From the NCBI GenBank assembly GCA_963805915.1, contig CAWDWD010000017.1:60682-124681 (forward strand): a stretch of 64,000 nt of DNA. The letters run 5' to 3'. The number at the start of each line of letters is the position of its first letter. Position 1 is the stretch's first letter. Made by a program: the position numbers and the translations under genes. Of the stretch, positions 8,282-16,504 are shown piece after piece. Source of the DNA: JAEULH01 sp963805915 (GTDB taxonomy: Bacteria; Pseudomonadota; Alphaproteobacteria; Rhodospirillales; Defluviicoccaceae). Below the pieces are notes generated by a model. It searched no databases and had not been told where the DNA came from. It saw nothing but the letters and a program-made list of their open reading frames with translations.

Positions 8282-9555
8282 CTGTCAGGATTTCCGTGTA
8301 AGGGCCGGTTTTCATCACGCCAAGGTAAAGCGGTCTTCGAAGAGGATGGCGAGCTGAGCCTTGGCCATGCACCATTCGCGCGCGGGCATTTTCCAGTCTT
8401 TTGCCGCCAGGTTCAACACCAGGAAGAGGAGCTTGAGCGCGCTCTCGTCGGTGGGAAAGTGCCCCCTCGTCCTGACCGCCCGGCGCAGCTTGGCATTCAA
8501 GCTTTCGATAGAATTCGTTGTGTAAACGATCCGACGAACCTCGTCGGGAAAAGCGAAGAACGGGATTACCTGCGGCCAGTTCCGTCGCCAGGATTGGGCG
8601 ATCGCCGGGTATTTCCGGCCCCACGGGCCGTCAGCGAAGTCCTCGAGGGCGGCCTTTCCGGCATCGGCGTTGTTGGCCTTGTAGATTTGCTTCAATGCCG
8701 CGGCAACCGCCTTGCGGTCCTTGTACGACACGAAGGCCAGCGAGTGGCGGATGAGATGGACGACGCAGGTCTGCACCTGGGCCCGCGGAAAGACCGCTGT
8801 AATCGCCTCGGGAAAGCCCTTCAGGCCGTCGACAATGGCGATCAGAACGTCCTCGACGCCGCGGCTCTTCAGTTCGTTCATCACCCGCAGCCAGAACTTC
8901 GCACCCTCGGTCTGCTCGATCCAAAGTCCGAGAACTTCCTTGGTTCCGTCCGCCCGCACGCCGAGCGCAACGTAAACCGCCTTGTTTCTCACCGTGCCTT
9001 CGTCGCGGACCTTGATGCGGATCGCATCGAAGAAAATCAGCGCATAGAGGGCTTCCAGCGGCCGGTTTTGCCAGTCCGTCACCTCTTCCAGGACGGCGTC
9101 GGTGACGGCGCTGATCAGGTCGGGGGAGACATCGATGCCGTAAAGCTCGCGCAGATGCCCCTGAATCTCGCGGATACTCATGCCGCGGGCGTACATCGAG
9201 ATAATCTTCTCGTCGAAGCCGGGAAACCGCCGCTGATATTTGGCAATCAGCCGCGGATCGAAGCTCGAGAGCCGATCCCGCGGAATGTCGAGCACCATCT
9301 TGCCCGTTTCCGTCAGCACCGTCTTCCTGCCATAACCATTGCGGCTGTTGCCGCCACCGTCCTCGCCAGCGCCGAGATGATGATCCATCTCGGCGTTCAG
9401 TATCCGTTCGGCCAAAGCCTTCTTCAGCTCGTCGAGTAGGCCGTCCTTCTCAAATGCCGCTTTCGCATCGCCGCCGGCCAGTAGCTGGTCGAGCAGCGCG
9501 TCCGCGATAACAGGCTGTTTGCGTCGTGCCATACGATCTCTCCTTCAATTTCCAG
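8282..9555 (-). mobile_element. IS256-family element inside IS3 orfB
   Basis: The left end begins CTGTCAGGATTTCCGTGTAA at 8282, the same end seen at the second, truncated copy near 45315. The right end lies at about 9555, where orfB sequence resumes. A matching inverted repeat and the 8-9 bp target duplication expected for IS256 are not visible at the right end, so this end is probably trimmed. Confidence 0.75.
8315..9532 (-). CDS. IS256-family mutator-type transposase
   Basis: A 405-residue intact transposase. The mutator-type DDE motifs are clear: FFDAIRIKVRDEG (first Asp), LIAIVDGLKGFPEAI (second Asp), CVVHLIRHSLAFV (C2H signature) and NSIESLNAKLRRAVRTRG (Glu region). The ATG at 9532 is preceded on its strand by AAGGAGAG. 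It could still supply transposase for the broken copy at 44.5-45.3 kb. Confidence 0.92.
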   Translation of the reverse strand: MARRKQPVIADALLDQLLAGGDAKAAFEKDGLLDELKKALAERILNAEMDHHLGAGEDGGGNSRNGYGRKTVLTETGKMVLDIPRDRLSSFDPRLIAKYQRRFPGFDEKIISMYARGMSIREIQGHLRELYGIDVSPDLISAVTDAVLEEVTDWQNRPLEALYALIFFDAIRIKVRDEGTVRNKAVYVALGVRADGTKEVLGLWIEQTEGAKFWLRVMNELKSRGVEDVLIAIVDGLKGFPEAITAVFPRAQVQTCVVHLIRHSLAFVSYKDRKAVAAALKQIYKANNADAGKAALEDFADGPWGRKYPAIAQSWRRNWPQVIPFFAFPDEVRRIVYTTNSIESLNAKLRRAVRTRGHFPTDESALKLLFLVLNLAAKDWKMPAREWCMAKAQLAILFEDRFTLA

Positions 9556-10309
9556 CCGCGTCCGGCGTCGCCGGCCGATCTGGGGATCATGCGGCGGATC
9601 GACGATCTGCATCTCGACTACCCGTTCGCCGGCAGCCGGATGCTGCGCGACCTGTTGCGCGGCTAGGGCATCGAGATCGGCCGCCAGCGTGTCGCCACGC
9701 TGATGAGGCGGATGGGGGTCGAGGCGATCTACCGCCGGCCGAACACCTCCAAACCCGCGCCCGGCCACAAGATCTACCCGTATCTGCTGCGTTCCGTGTC
9801 GATCGGCCGGCCCAACCAGGTCTGGGCGATGGACATCACCTACATCCCGATGGCGCGCGGCTTCGTCTATCTCTGCGCCGTGGTCGACTGGTTCAGCCGC
9901 CGGGTTCTGGCCTGGCGGCTCTCGATCACTCTGGAGGTCGGGTTCTGCCTCGAGGCGGTCGAGGAGGCGCTGGCGAAGCACGGCAGGCCGGAGATCTTCA
10001 ACACCGACCAGGGAAGCCAGTTTACCAGCGCCGACTTCACCGGCCTGCTGCTGAAGCACGCCATCGCAATCAGCATGGACGCCAAGGGATCGTGGCGGGA
10101 CAACGTCTTCGTCGAGCGGCTCTGGCGCTCGATCAAGTACGAAGAGGTCTATCTTCGCGCCTATGACAGCGTCGCCGAGGCGCGCGCGTCGATCGGCCGA
10201 TATCTGGACTTCTACAATCGCAAGCGTCCGCATTCGAGCCTAAGCGCGCGGACGCCCGATCTCGCCTACTTCGACCACCTGCCGCAGGCCGCGGCAGCAT
10301 GAATTTCGC

Positions 10310-10372
10310 GCCGGTTTCGGGGCATCACTCTGGTCGGGCTACGCCGTCCCGGTGTGCCACCCCGAAACCGGC
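10310..10372 (+). terminator. long inverted repeat near the IS3 right end
   Basis: GCCGGTTTCGGGG at 10310-10322 is perfectly complementary to CCCCGAAACCGGC at 10360-10372, separated by 37 bases. It starts 8 bases after the orfB stop. It may act as a transcription block at the IS edge. There is no T-run. Confidence 0.45.
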
Positions 10373-10445
10373 ACACCACATCGGCAACCGGCAGAGCGTC
10401 CACTTATCAAGAGCGGAACGCTGTCCAGACGAAGCCGGCCACCTC

Positions 10446-10737
10446 TAGTAACCGTCGGACGGGATTTGAAGGAGCGCATCGCGCGGGCTATCCTCGCAAG
10501 GGGTGGCCCGCGCCGGGCTTCAATAGTCCGCGACGAAGCGGCTACCTGCGGGAATGGGCAAAATTGCTTATCCGGTTGAGCCCAGTTGGATGATGTATTT
10601 GTACAAAATCGCGACTCCGCGCACGCCAAGATGACGTTCGAACGAGGACGCGGCGCCGGCTTGGTCGCCGCGGCCATTGGGGGTATCCTTCATCGGAGGT
10701 GAGACGCGGAGGGGTTGAAGGGATATGGCCGCGGGCG
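10446..10737 (+). other. intergenic region upstream of aroK
   Basis: About 290 bases between the IS3 end and aroK. No recognisable gene; short frames here have no known domains. It must hold the promoter for aroK-aroB, but the IS3 insertion lies upstream and I could not assign promoter boxes. Confidence 0.4.
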
Positions 10738-11292
10738 ATGAGTGACGGGGCGCGGCCTATCGTTCTGGTTGGCTTGATGGGCGCGGGCAAGACGTCGATC
10801 GGCAAGCTCCTGGCCAAGCGGCTGGGCCTAGCCTTTACCGACGCCGATGACGAGATCGTCAAGGCATCGGGATGCTCGATCGCCGACATCTTTCGCCTTT
10901 ACGGCGAGGCCGCGTTTCGCGACGGTGAACACCGGGTGATGGCGCGACTGCTCGAGGCCGGCCCCGGAGTGGTGGCGGGCGGCGGCGGCGCGTTCATGGA
11001 TGCCGAGACAAGGGCAGCAATCGCGGCGCGGGCGACCTCGGTGTGGCTGCGCGCCGAACTCGATGTGTTGGTGTCACGGACCGTTGGCCGGACGACCCGG
11101 CCGCTGCTGAACAACCGCGATCCGCGCCCGGTCCTGGAAAAACTGATCGTCGAGCGCTATCCGATCTATGCTAACGCCGACATCGTCGTCGACACCACCA
11201 ACGAGGCGAAGGACGTGACCGTCGATCGCATCATCCGTGCGCTGTGCGCCGCGGGCTATCCCCGCTCCGCCGCCGGCGCGCGATCCTCATGA
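10738..11292 (+). CDS. aroK: shikimate kinase
   Basis: Phosphorylates shikimate at the 3-hydroxyl with ATP, fifth step to chorismate. The P-loop GLMGAGKTSIGK lies at residues ~11-22, the DADDEIVK segment (shikimate-binding Asp) at ~34-41, the GGGGAF shikimate-binding motif at ~82-87, and the lid/adenine region TTRPLL near residue 120. About 184 aa, normal for the family. Start ATG 10738 gives the usual short N-terminus; a GTG at 10699 in frame with a closer GGAGG-like site is an alternative. It overlaps aroB by ATGA, so the two are translationally coupled. Confidence 0.95.
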   Translation: MSDGARPIVLVGLMGAGKTSIGKLLAKRLGLAFTDADDEIVKASGCSIADIFRLYGEAAFRDGEHRVMARLLEAGPGVVAGGGGAFMDAETRAAIAARATSVWLRAELDVLVSRTVGRTTRPLLNNRDPRPVLEKLIVERYPIYANADIVVDTTNEAKDVTVDRIIRALCAAGYPRSAAGARSS

Positions 11293-12440
11293 CCGCGCCG
11301 CGCTCGACCGCGCCGGAGTTGGCTGCCGGCGCGACGGACCTGCGCGTCGATCTCGCCGGACGGGCCTACCCGATCGTCGTCGGCGACGGCATCCTTGGCG
11401 AGCTCGGCGGCCGCCTCGCGCCGTTGCTGGTCCGGCCGTCGGCGATGGTCGTCACCGACAGCAACGTCGCGCCGCTGTACCTGGAGTTGGTGTTGGAGTC
11501 GTTGCGGCGCGCGGGCATCGCCGCCGGACACGTGGTCTTGCCGGCCGGGGAGGCGACGAAGGATTTCGCTCACCTCGAAGGTCTTTGCGACGAGCTTCTC
11601 GCCGCCCGGATCGAACGCGCGACCATGCTGATCGCCTTGGGCGGCGGCGTCGTTGGCGATATCACGGGCTTTGCCGCCGGCATCCTGCTGCGCGGCCTCG
11701 ACTTCGTTCAGATCCCAACGACGCTGTTGGCCCAGGTCGACAGCGCCGTCGGCGGCAAGACCGGGATCAACACCCGCCGCGGCAAGAACCTGGTCGGGCT
11801 GTTCCATCAGCCGCGGCTGGTGCTGGCCGACACCGCGACGCTGGCGACGCTCGACGCCCGCCAGCGGCGCGCCGGCTACGCCGAGGTCGTCAAGTACGGG
11901 CTGATCGGCGATGCGCCCTTCTTCGCCTGGCTGGAGCGCAATGGGCACGCCGTCTGCGCCGGCGAGCCGACGGCGTGCGCATACGCGATCCGGGTAAGCT
12001 GCGCCGCCAAGGCGGCGGTGGTCGCCGCCGACGAGCGCGAAACGGGCCGCCGCGCGCTGTTGAACCTCGGCCATACCTTCGGCCACGCGCTCGAGGCGGA
12101 GGCCGGCTACGGCGATGCGCTGCTCCACGGCGAGGCGGTGGCAATCGGCATGGTCCTGGCGTTTTCGCTTTCGGCGCGGTTGGGCATGTGCCCGGCCGAT
12201 GCACCCGCTCGGCTCCGCGGCCACCTCGCCGCCGTTGGTTTGCCGATCAGCCTTGGCGATTTGCCTTGGCGGGCGTGGTCGGCCGCGGCTTTGCTCGGCC
12301 ACATGGCCCATGACAAGAAGACCCAAGGCGGCCAGGTTCGGTTCATCCTGGCCCGCGGCATCGGCGCGGCCTTCGTCGCCGATCCGGTTCCTGCCGATGA
12401 CGTCGTGGCCGTTTTCCGCCAGGCCGGAGCCGGCGCATGA
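11289..12440 (+). CDS. aroB: 3-dehydroquinate synthase
   Basis: NAD- and metal-dependent enzyme that makes 3-dehydroquinate from DAHP, second shikimate step. The NAD-binding GGGVVGDITGF and the conserved IPTTLLAQVDSAVGGKTGIN follow one another around residues 105-150. Metal ligands lie in NLGHTFGHALE and LLHGEAVAIGM. 383 residues, slightly longer than E. coli AroB (362). Start ATG 11289 overlaps the aroK stop (ATGA), which decides between it and an upstream in-frame codon. Pairing aroK-aroB in one operon is common in proteobacteria. Confidence 0.96.
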   Translation: MTAPRSTAPELAAGATDLRVDLAGRAYPIVVGDGILGELGGRLAPLLVRPSAMVVTDSNVAPLYLELVLESLRRAGIAAGHVVLPAGEATKDFAHLEGLCDELLAARIERATMLIALGGGVVGDITGFAAGILLRGLDFVQIPTTLLAQVDSAVGGKTGINTRRGKNLVGLFHQPRLVLADTATLATLDARQRRAGYAEVVKYGLIGDAPFFAWLERNGHAVCAGEPTACAYAIRVSCAAKAAVVAADERETGRRALLNLGHTFGHALEAEAGYGDALLHGEAVAIGMVLAFSLSARLGMCPADAPARLRGHLAAVGLPISLGDLPWRAWSAAALLGHMAHDKKTQGGQVRFILARGIGAAFVADPVPADDVVAVFRQAGAGA

Positions 12441-12483
12441 CCAGCCGGCGCGCCGTTGTTCTTGACCATCTCGCGGGCGGGCA

Positions 12484-13767
12484 ATGTATCTGACGATTGC
12501 CATCATCACGGTTCTGCTGGTGATGTCGGCGTTTTTCTCCGGCTCGGAGACGGCGCTGACGGCGGCGTCGCGACCGCTGATGCACCAGCTCGAGCAGAAC
12601 GGCGACCCGCGCGCCGGGGTCATTAACCGGCTGCACGCGCGGACCGATCGGCTGATCGGGACGATCCTGCTCGGCAACAACCTCGTCAATATTCTCGCCT
12701 CGTCGCTGGCGACCAGCATCCTGATCACGACCTTCGGCGAGGCCGGGATCGCCTACGCCACCATCACGATGACGCTGCTGGTGCTGATCTTTGCGGAGAT
12801 CCTGCCAAAGACCTACGCGTTCCGGAATCCGAACGGCGTCGCCTTGGCGGTGAGCCGGCCAGTCTCGATCCTGGTTGCCGTCCTGTCGCCGTTGACCAAT
12901 GCCATCGAGATCGTCGTCCAGGCGGTGCTGCGGCTGGGCGGCGGCGCGCAGCGTCAGGGGATCGGTCCGAGCCTCGAGGAGCTGCGCGGCGCGATTGATC
13001 TGCACACCGCCGCCGAACCGGAGATCCGCCAGGAGCGGCGGGCGATGCTCCGCAGCATTCTCGACCTGGCCGAGGTCGAGGTCGGCGAGATCATGATTCA
13101 CCGCAAGAACATCGCGATCATCGATGCCGATCAGCCAATCGACGCACTGGTGACCCAGGTACTCGCCAGTCAGTACACCCGCATTCCGCTGTGGCGCGAG
13201 TCGCCCGACAACATTATTGGCGTCATTCATGCCAAGGCCCTTCTTCGCGCGGTGCGCGAGTCGGAGGGGCGCTCGGAGGGGCTCGACGTGGCCGCCATGG
13301 CCGCCGAGCCGTGGTTCGTTCCGGAATCGACCTCGCTGCTCGACCAGTTGCAGGCCTTCCGCCGCCGCCGCGAGCATTTCGCCCTGGTCGTCGATGAGTA
13401 TGGCAGCCTGATGGGCGTGGTCACGCTCGAGGACATCCTCGAGGAAATCGTTGGCGACATCACCGATGAGCACGATGTTGCCGTCGCCGGGGTTGTTCCC
13501 CAACCCGATGGCGCCTTCGTCGTTCAGGGCACGGTGACGATCCGCGACCTCAACCGGCAGTTCGAGTGGGGCCTGCCCGACGAGGAGGCCTCGACCATCG
13601 CCGGACTCGTCCTCCACGAGGCCAAACGGATCCCCGAGGTCGGCCAGGCCTTCATGTTCCACGGGTTTCGCTTCGAGATCCTCCGCCGTCACCGCCAGCA
13701 GATCGCCTCGATCCGGATAACGCCGCCGTCGGTCGCGTCCGCGCCGGTGGTCGGCGAAGATGGCTGA
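12484..13767 (+). CDS. CNNM/CorC-HlyC family membrane protein with CBS pair
   Basis: Inner-membrane protein of the CorB/CNNM type, linked to magnesium/cobalt efflux or membrane metal homeostasis. The N-terminal CNNM domain (residues ~1-180) has several hydrophobic helices (LTIAIITVLLVMSAFFSGSE; LIGTILLGNNLVNILASSLA; TMTLLVLIFAEILPKTYA). Then comes a CBS pair (YTRIPLWRES...IIGVIHAK; FALVVDEYGSLMGVVTLEDIL), then the CorC_HlyC domain with TIRDLN. 427 aa, normal. It begins 43 bases after aroB on the same strand and overlaps the frame of the next gene, so it is probably part of the same operon. Confidence 0.88.
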   Translation: MYLTIAIITVLLVMSAFFSGSETALTAASRPLMHQLEQNGDPRAGVINRLHARTDRLIGTILLGNNLVNILASSLATSILITTFGEAGIAYATITMTLLVLIFAEILPKTYAFRNPNGVALAVSRPVSILVAVLSPLTNAIEIVVQAVLRLGGGAQRQGIGPSLEELRGAIDLHTAAEPEIRQERRAMLRSILDLAEVEVGEIMIHRKNIAIIDADQPIDALVTQVLASQYTRIPLWRESPDNIIGVIHAKALLRAVRESEGRSEGLDVAAMAAEPWFVPESTSLLDQLQAFRRRREHFALVVDEYGSLMGVVTLEDILEEIVGDITDEHDVAVAGVVPQPDGAFVVQGTVTIRDLNRQFEWGLPDEEASTIAGLVLHEAKRIPEVGQAFMFHGFRFEILRRHRQQIASIRITPPSVASAPVVGEDG

Positions 13768-13831
13768 CGCCCCGAGCGGGATGACCACGCGCGGCCGTGG
13801 GATCGGCCGCGACAACGAGGAGGTTGGATCC

Positions 13832-14386
13832 ATGGCGTTGAGTTGGGCGACACCGCGCGAGCATATCCACAGTCGCGAGATCCGCTGCCGGGGCTATCGC
13901 CGCGAGGACGGGTTGTGGGACGTCGACGCCGTTCTCGAAGACACCAAGACCTATTCGTTCGCCAACCACGACCGCGGCGGCATCGTCAGCGGCGAGCCGA
14001 TCCACCGCATGCACATCCGCCTCACGGTCGACGACGACCTCGTCGTGCGCGCCGCGGAAGCCTTTACCGAGGCCGGGCCGTTTTCCATCTGCGGTGACAT
14101 CGCGCCGGTTTTCGCCGCTCTTGTCGGACTGCGGGTCGGCCCCGGGTGGCGCAAGGCGGTTGGCGAACGCATGGGCGGAGTTCGCGGCTGCACCCATCTG
14201 AGCGAACTGCTGCTCGGGCCGGTGACAACGACGGTGTTGCAAACGGTCGGGCCGGCGCGGGCGCGACGCTCGACGGCGCGAAGGCCGGGGGTGAAGCCCG
14301 CGATCATCGACAGCTGCCATGCGCTCGCGGAGTCGAGCCCGGTGGTCGCGCGCGAATGGCCGGAGTTTTATACCGGCGGCGAGTGA
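13832..14386 (+). CDS. DUF2889 protein
   Basis: A 184-residue soluble protein of the DUF2889 family, function unknown. Conserved features: REIRCRGYRREDGLWDVDA near the N-terminus, HRMHIRLTVDDDL in the middle, and a C-terminal segment with Cys (RGCTHLSELL). Start 13832 is chosen because GAGGAGG at 13817-13823 is 8 bases upstream; an earlier ATG at 13760 overlaps the CNNM gene but has no such site. The C-terminus converges and overlaps the bolA end by 19 bases. Confidence 0.82.
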   Translation: MALSWATPREHIHSREIRCRGYRREDGLWDVDAVLEDTKTYSFANHDRGGIVSGEPIHRMHIRLTVDDDLVVRAAEAFTEAGPFSICGDIAPVFAALVGLRVGPGWRKAVGERMGGVRGCTHLSELLLGPVTTTVLQTVGPARARRSTARRPGVKPAIIDSCHALAESSPVVAREWPEFYTGGE

Positions 14387-14664
14387 TCACCCGCCGCGGC
14401 TTCGTCCGGCGTCGTCAGGCGCAGGCCGAGAGCGTGGACCGCGCCGGCCAATTCCTCGGCGAGAATCGTGTGAACCCACCGCTGGCGCTCGATCCGGGAC
14501 TTGCCGGCGAACGCGGCGGCCTCGATCTCGACGTTGAAGTGGGTCTCGCCGCCAGGTCGCGCGCCGGCATGGCCGGCATGACGGGCGGAGTCGTCGACGA
14601 CCCGCACGGTGGCCGGAGCCAGGGCGGCGAGCAGTTTTGCGCTGATGGTATCGGCGACGCTCAT
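14368..14664 (-). CDS. bolA: BolA family protein
   Basis: A 98-residue BolA-fold protein; family members partner with monothiol glutaredoxins in iron-sulfur handling or act as stress regulators. The core shows VRVVDDSARHAGHAGA, then HFNVEIEAAAFAGKSRIERQRWV and HALGLRLTTPDE. The conserved His of the HAGH loop and the terminal His-Ala-Leu region are present. Start ATG 14664 gives the usual length. It is divergent from the downstream J-domain gene and convergent with DUF2889; bolA next to this J-domain gene and cobS-cobT is an arrangement I recall from other alphaproteobacteria. Confidence 0.88.
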   Translation of the reverse strand: MSVADTISAKLLAALAPATVRVVDDSARHAGHAGARPGGETHFNVEIEAAAFAGKSRIERQRWVHTILAEELAGAVHALGLRLTTPDEAAAGDHSPPV

Positions 14665-14851
14665 GACGGCTGGCCAATCATTCAATGGGTGCGAAAAGAG
14701 GGGTAGTGCACAATGGGAGGCGGACACCGGGTGGGTCGAGCAATGCTCCCTGTTACCCCGCTCACCGGGCGCGCGCAACAACGCGATGGCGCCGCCCGCG
14801 GCCCGCGCCCCGCTTCTTGCGTGTTTACGGCCCGCATCCCATAGTATCGGC

Positions 14852-15469
14852 ATGCGACACGCACTTGGCAGAACGACCGGCACGCGCAAGCCAGCCCCGG
14901 CCGAAATGCCGGCGGGCGAGGCACGGTCGTGCGAGTGGCCGGGGTGCTCGGCCGACGGCGGGTTTCGCGCGCCGCGGGGTCGAGACAGGCTCACCGAGTA
15001 TTTCTGGTTCTGTCTCTCCCATGTTCGCGACTACAACGCCGCGTGGAACTACTACAAGGGCATGAGCGAGGGCGAGATTGAGGCCGACGTCCGCGCCGAT
15101 ACCGTATGGCGGCGACCCTCGTGGCCCTTTCTCAAGGCAGTCCACACCGCAGCGTTCCGCACCAGCCCGCTGTTCGAGAATGTTGATGCGTTGGGGAATG
15201 GCGGACGCGAGCCGCCGCGCTCGGCCGCCCAGCGCTCCGCCGCGGCGGCTGAAGCTCGAGCCTTGGCGATCCTCGATCTCACCCCGCCGCTCAGCGCCGC
15301 GATCGTCAAGGCGCGCTACAAGACACTGGTCAAGCTCTACCATCCCGACGCGACCGGCGGCGACAAGGCGGCGGAGGAAAAGTTCAAGGACATCAGCGAA
15401 GCCTATCGCATTGTCATGAGCGTGCTTGAAATCTTGACAACGCCTGTGCATTCGAAGAGCCCGTTTTAG
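14852..15469 (+). CDS. J-domain (DnaJ-like) protein
   Basis: About 205 residues. The N-terminal part has a Cys-containing segment (CEWPGCSADG...WFCLSHVRDYN), possibly metal binding. A J-domain fills the C-terminus (~145-195): LAILDLTPPLSAAIVKARYKTLVKLYHPDATGG carries the HPD tripeptide needed to stimulate DnaK ATPase, followed by FKDISEAYRIV. Start ATG 14852 is the first Met with a family-like sequence; a longer upstream frame runs antisense through bolA and was rejected. The last base overlaps the possible GTG start of cobS, so the two are likely co-transcribed. Confidence 0.85.
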   Translation: MRHALGRTTGTRKPAPAEMPAGEARSCEWPGCSADGGFRAPRGRDRLTEYFWFCLSHVRDYNAAWNYYKGMSEGEIEADVRADTVWRRPSWPFLKAVHTAAFRTSPLFENVDALGNGGREPPRSAAQRSAAAAEARALAILDLTPPLSAAIVKARYKTLVKLYHPDATGGDKAAEEKFKDISEAYRIVMSVLEILTTPVHSKSPF

Positions 15470-15495
15470 TGGCCACACTACGGAAACAGCCCACC

Positions 15496-16500
15496 ATGAC
15501 TTCATTCGGCGGCGAATTCGCCAGCCAGACGCGAGCCCTCGAAACTCCCGACATCAAGGTTTCGGTCCGCCAGACCTTCGGCATCGACAGCGATCTTGAG
15601 GTGCCGGCCTTCAGTGTCGCCGACGATCACGTGCCGACGATCGACGACGCCTACCGGTTCGATCGCGACACCACGCTGGCGATCCTGTCGGGCTTCGCCC
15701 ACAACCGCCGGGTCCTGATCCAAGGTTACCACGGCACCGGCAAGTCGACCCATATAGAGCAGGTCGCGGCAAGGCTTAACTGGCAGTGTATCCGTGTCAA
15801 TCTCGACAGCCACATCAGCCGCATCGACATGGTCGGGCGCGACGCCATCGTTCTGCGCGAGGGCGCCCAGGTCACCGAATTTCGCGAGGGCATTCTGCCG
15901 TGGGCCCTGCAACGCCCGGCGGCGCTGGTGTTCGACGAATACGACGCCGGGCGCCCCGATGTGATGTTCGTCATCCAGCGGGTGCTCGAGGTCGAGGGCA
16001 AGCTCACCCTGCTCGATCAGAACCGGGTCTTGCACCCGCATCCGTACTTCCGCTTGTTCGCGACCACCAATACGGTCGGCCTCGGCGATACCACCGGGCT
16101 CTATCACGGCACCCAGCAGATCAATCAGGGCCAGATGGACCGCTGGAACATCGTCGCGACCCTGAACTATCTCCCCCACGATGACGAACTGGAAATCGTC
16201 ATCGCCAAGGTCCCGTCTTACGCGACCAAGGAGGGCCGCGCCCAGGTCTCGGCCATGGTCGAGCTTGCCGATCTCACCCGCGCCGGCTTCATCAATGGCG
16301 ACATCTCCACCGTCATGTCGCCGCGCACGGTCATCACCTGGGCCGAGAACGCCCTGATCTTCGGTGACCTAGCCATGTCGTTTCGGCTGACCTTTCTCAA
16401 CAAATGCGACGAACTGGAGCGGCCGACCATCGCCGAGTACTACCAACGCTGCTTCGGCACCGAATTGGCGGACTCAGCCATGCGCGCGGCGGTGCGCTGA
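15496..16500 (+). CDS. cobS: aerobic cobaltochelatase, CobS subunit
   Basis: ATPase subunit of the CobN-CobS-CobT complex that inserts cobalt into hydrogenobyrinic acid a,c-diamide in aerobic B12 synthesis. AAA+ fold: Walker A GYHGTGKSTH (~residue 85), Walker B ALVFDEYDAG (~145), sensor-like RLFATTNTVG. The N-terminal DIKVSVRQTFGIDSDLEVP is a CobS signature. 334 aa from ATG 15496; an in-frame GTG at 15469 overlapping the J-domain stop is the alternative. cobT follows after 4 bases. Confidence 0.95.
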   Translation: MTSFGGEFASQTRALETPDIKVSVRQTFGIDSDLEVPAFSVADDHVPTIDDAYRFDRDTTLAILSGFAHNRRVLIQGYHGTGKSTHIEQVAARLNWQCIRVNLDSHISRIDMVGRDAIVLREGAQVTEFREGILPWALQRPAALVFDEYDAGRPDVMFVIQRVLEVEGKLTLLDQNRVLHPHPYFRLFATTNTVGLGDTTGLYHGTQQINQGQMDRWNIVATLNYLPHDDELEIVIAKVPSYATKEGRAQVSAMVELADLTRAGFINGDISTVMSPRTVITWAENALIFGDLAMSFRLTFLNKCDELERPTIAEYYQRCFGTELADSAMRAAVR

Positions 16501-16504
16501 GGCC

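Larger units (their letters stand above)
8201..10302 (+). pseudogene. IS3-family transposase OrfB, split by IS256 and a stop codon
   Basis: The first 27 codons (8201-8281) end with LKLGRSGLYYR; the frame resumes at 9556 with PRPASPADLGIMRRIDDLH. Joined, the two halves read LYYR-PRPAS with no lost codon. After LRDLLRG there is an in-frame TAG at 9664-9666. Beyond it the rve/DDE integrase core is well preserved: VWAMDITYIPM, CAVVDWFSRRVL, IFNTDQGSQFTS and ERLWRSIKYEEVY. The gene is dead by two independent lesions. Confidence 0.85.
7808..10445 (+). mobile_element. IS3-family element, interrupted by IS256
   Basis: Terminal inverted repeats: GAGGTGGCC at 7808-7816 and its complement ending at 10445, with further shared blocks TCTGGACAG and GATAAGTGGA inside both ends. 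It carries orfA, and an orfB split by an IS256 copy at 8282-9555. No clear target duplication flanks it. Confidence 0.85.

Noticed and set aside
8201..9439. 412-codon frame from the IS3 orfB start through IS256
   Set aside because: Only the first 27 codons are orfB; the rest is antisense IS256.
12437..12493. 18-codon ORF overlapping the aroB stop
   Set aside because: Starts at an ATGA overlap and could be a leader, but has no conserved content and no attenuator-like structure was seen.
11256..12728. 490-codon open frame on the minus strand across aroB
   Set aside because: Lies antisense to clear aroK/aroB coding sequence; arginine/alanine-rich, typical of a shadow frame in high-GC DNA.
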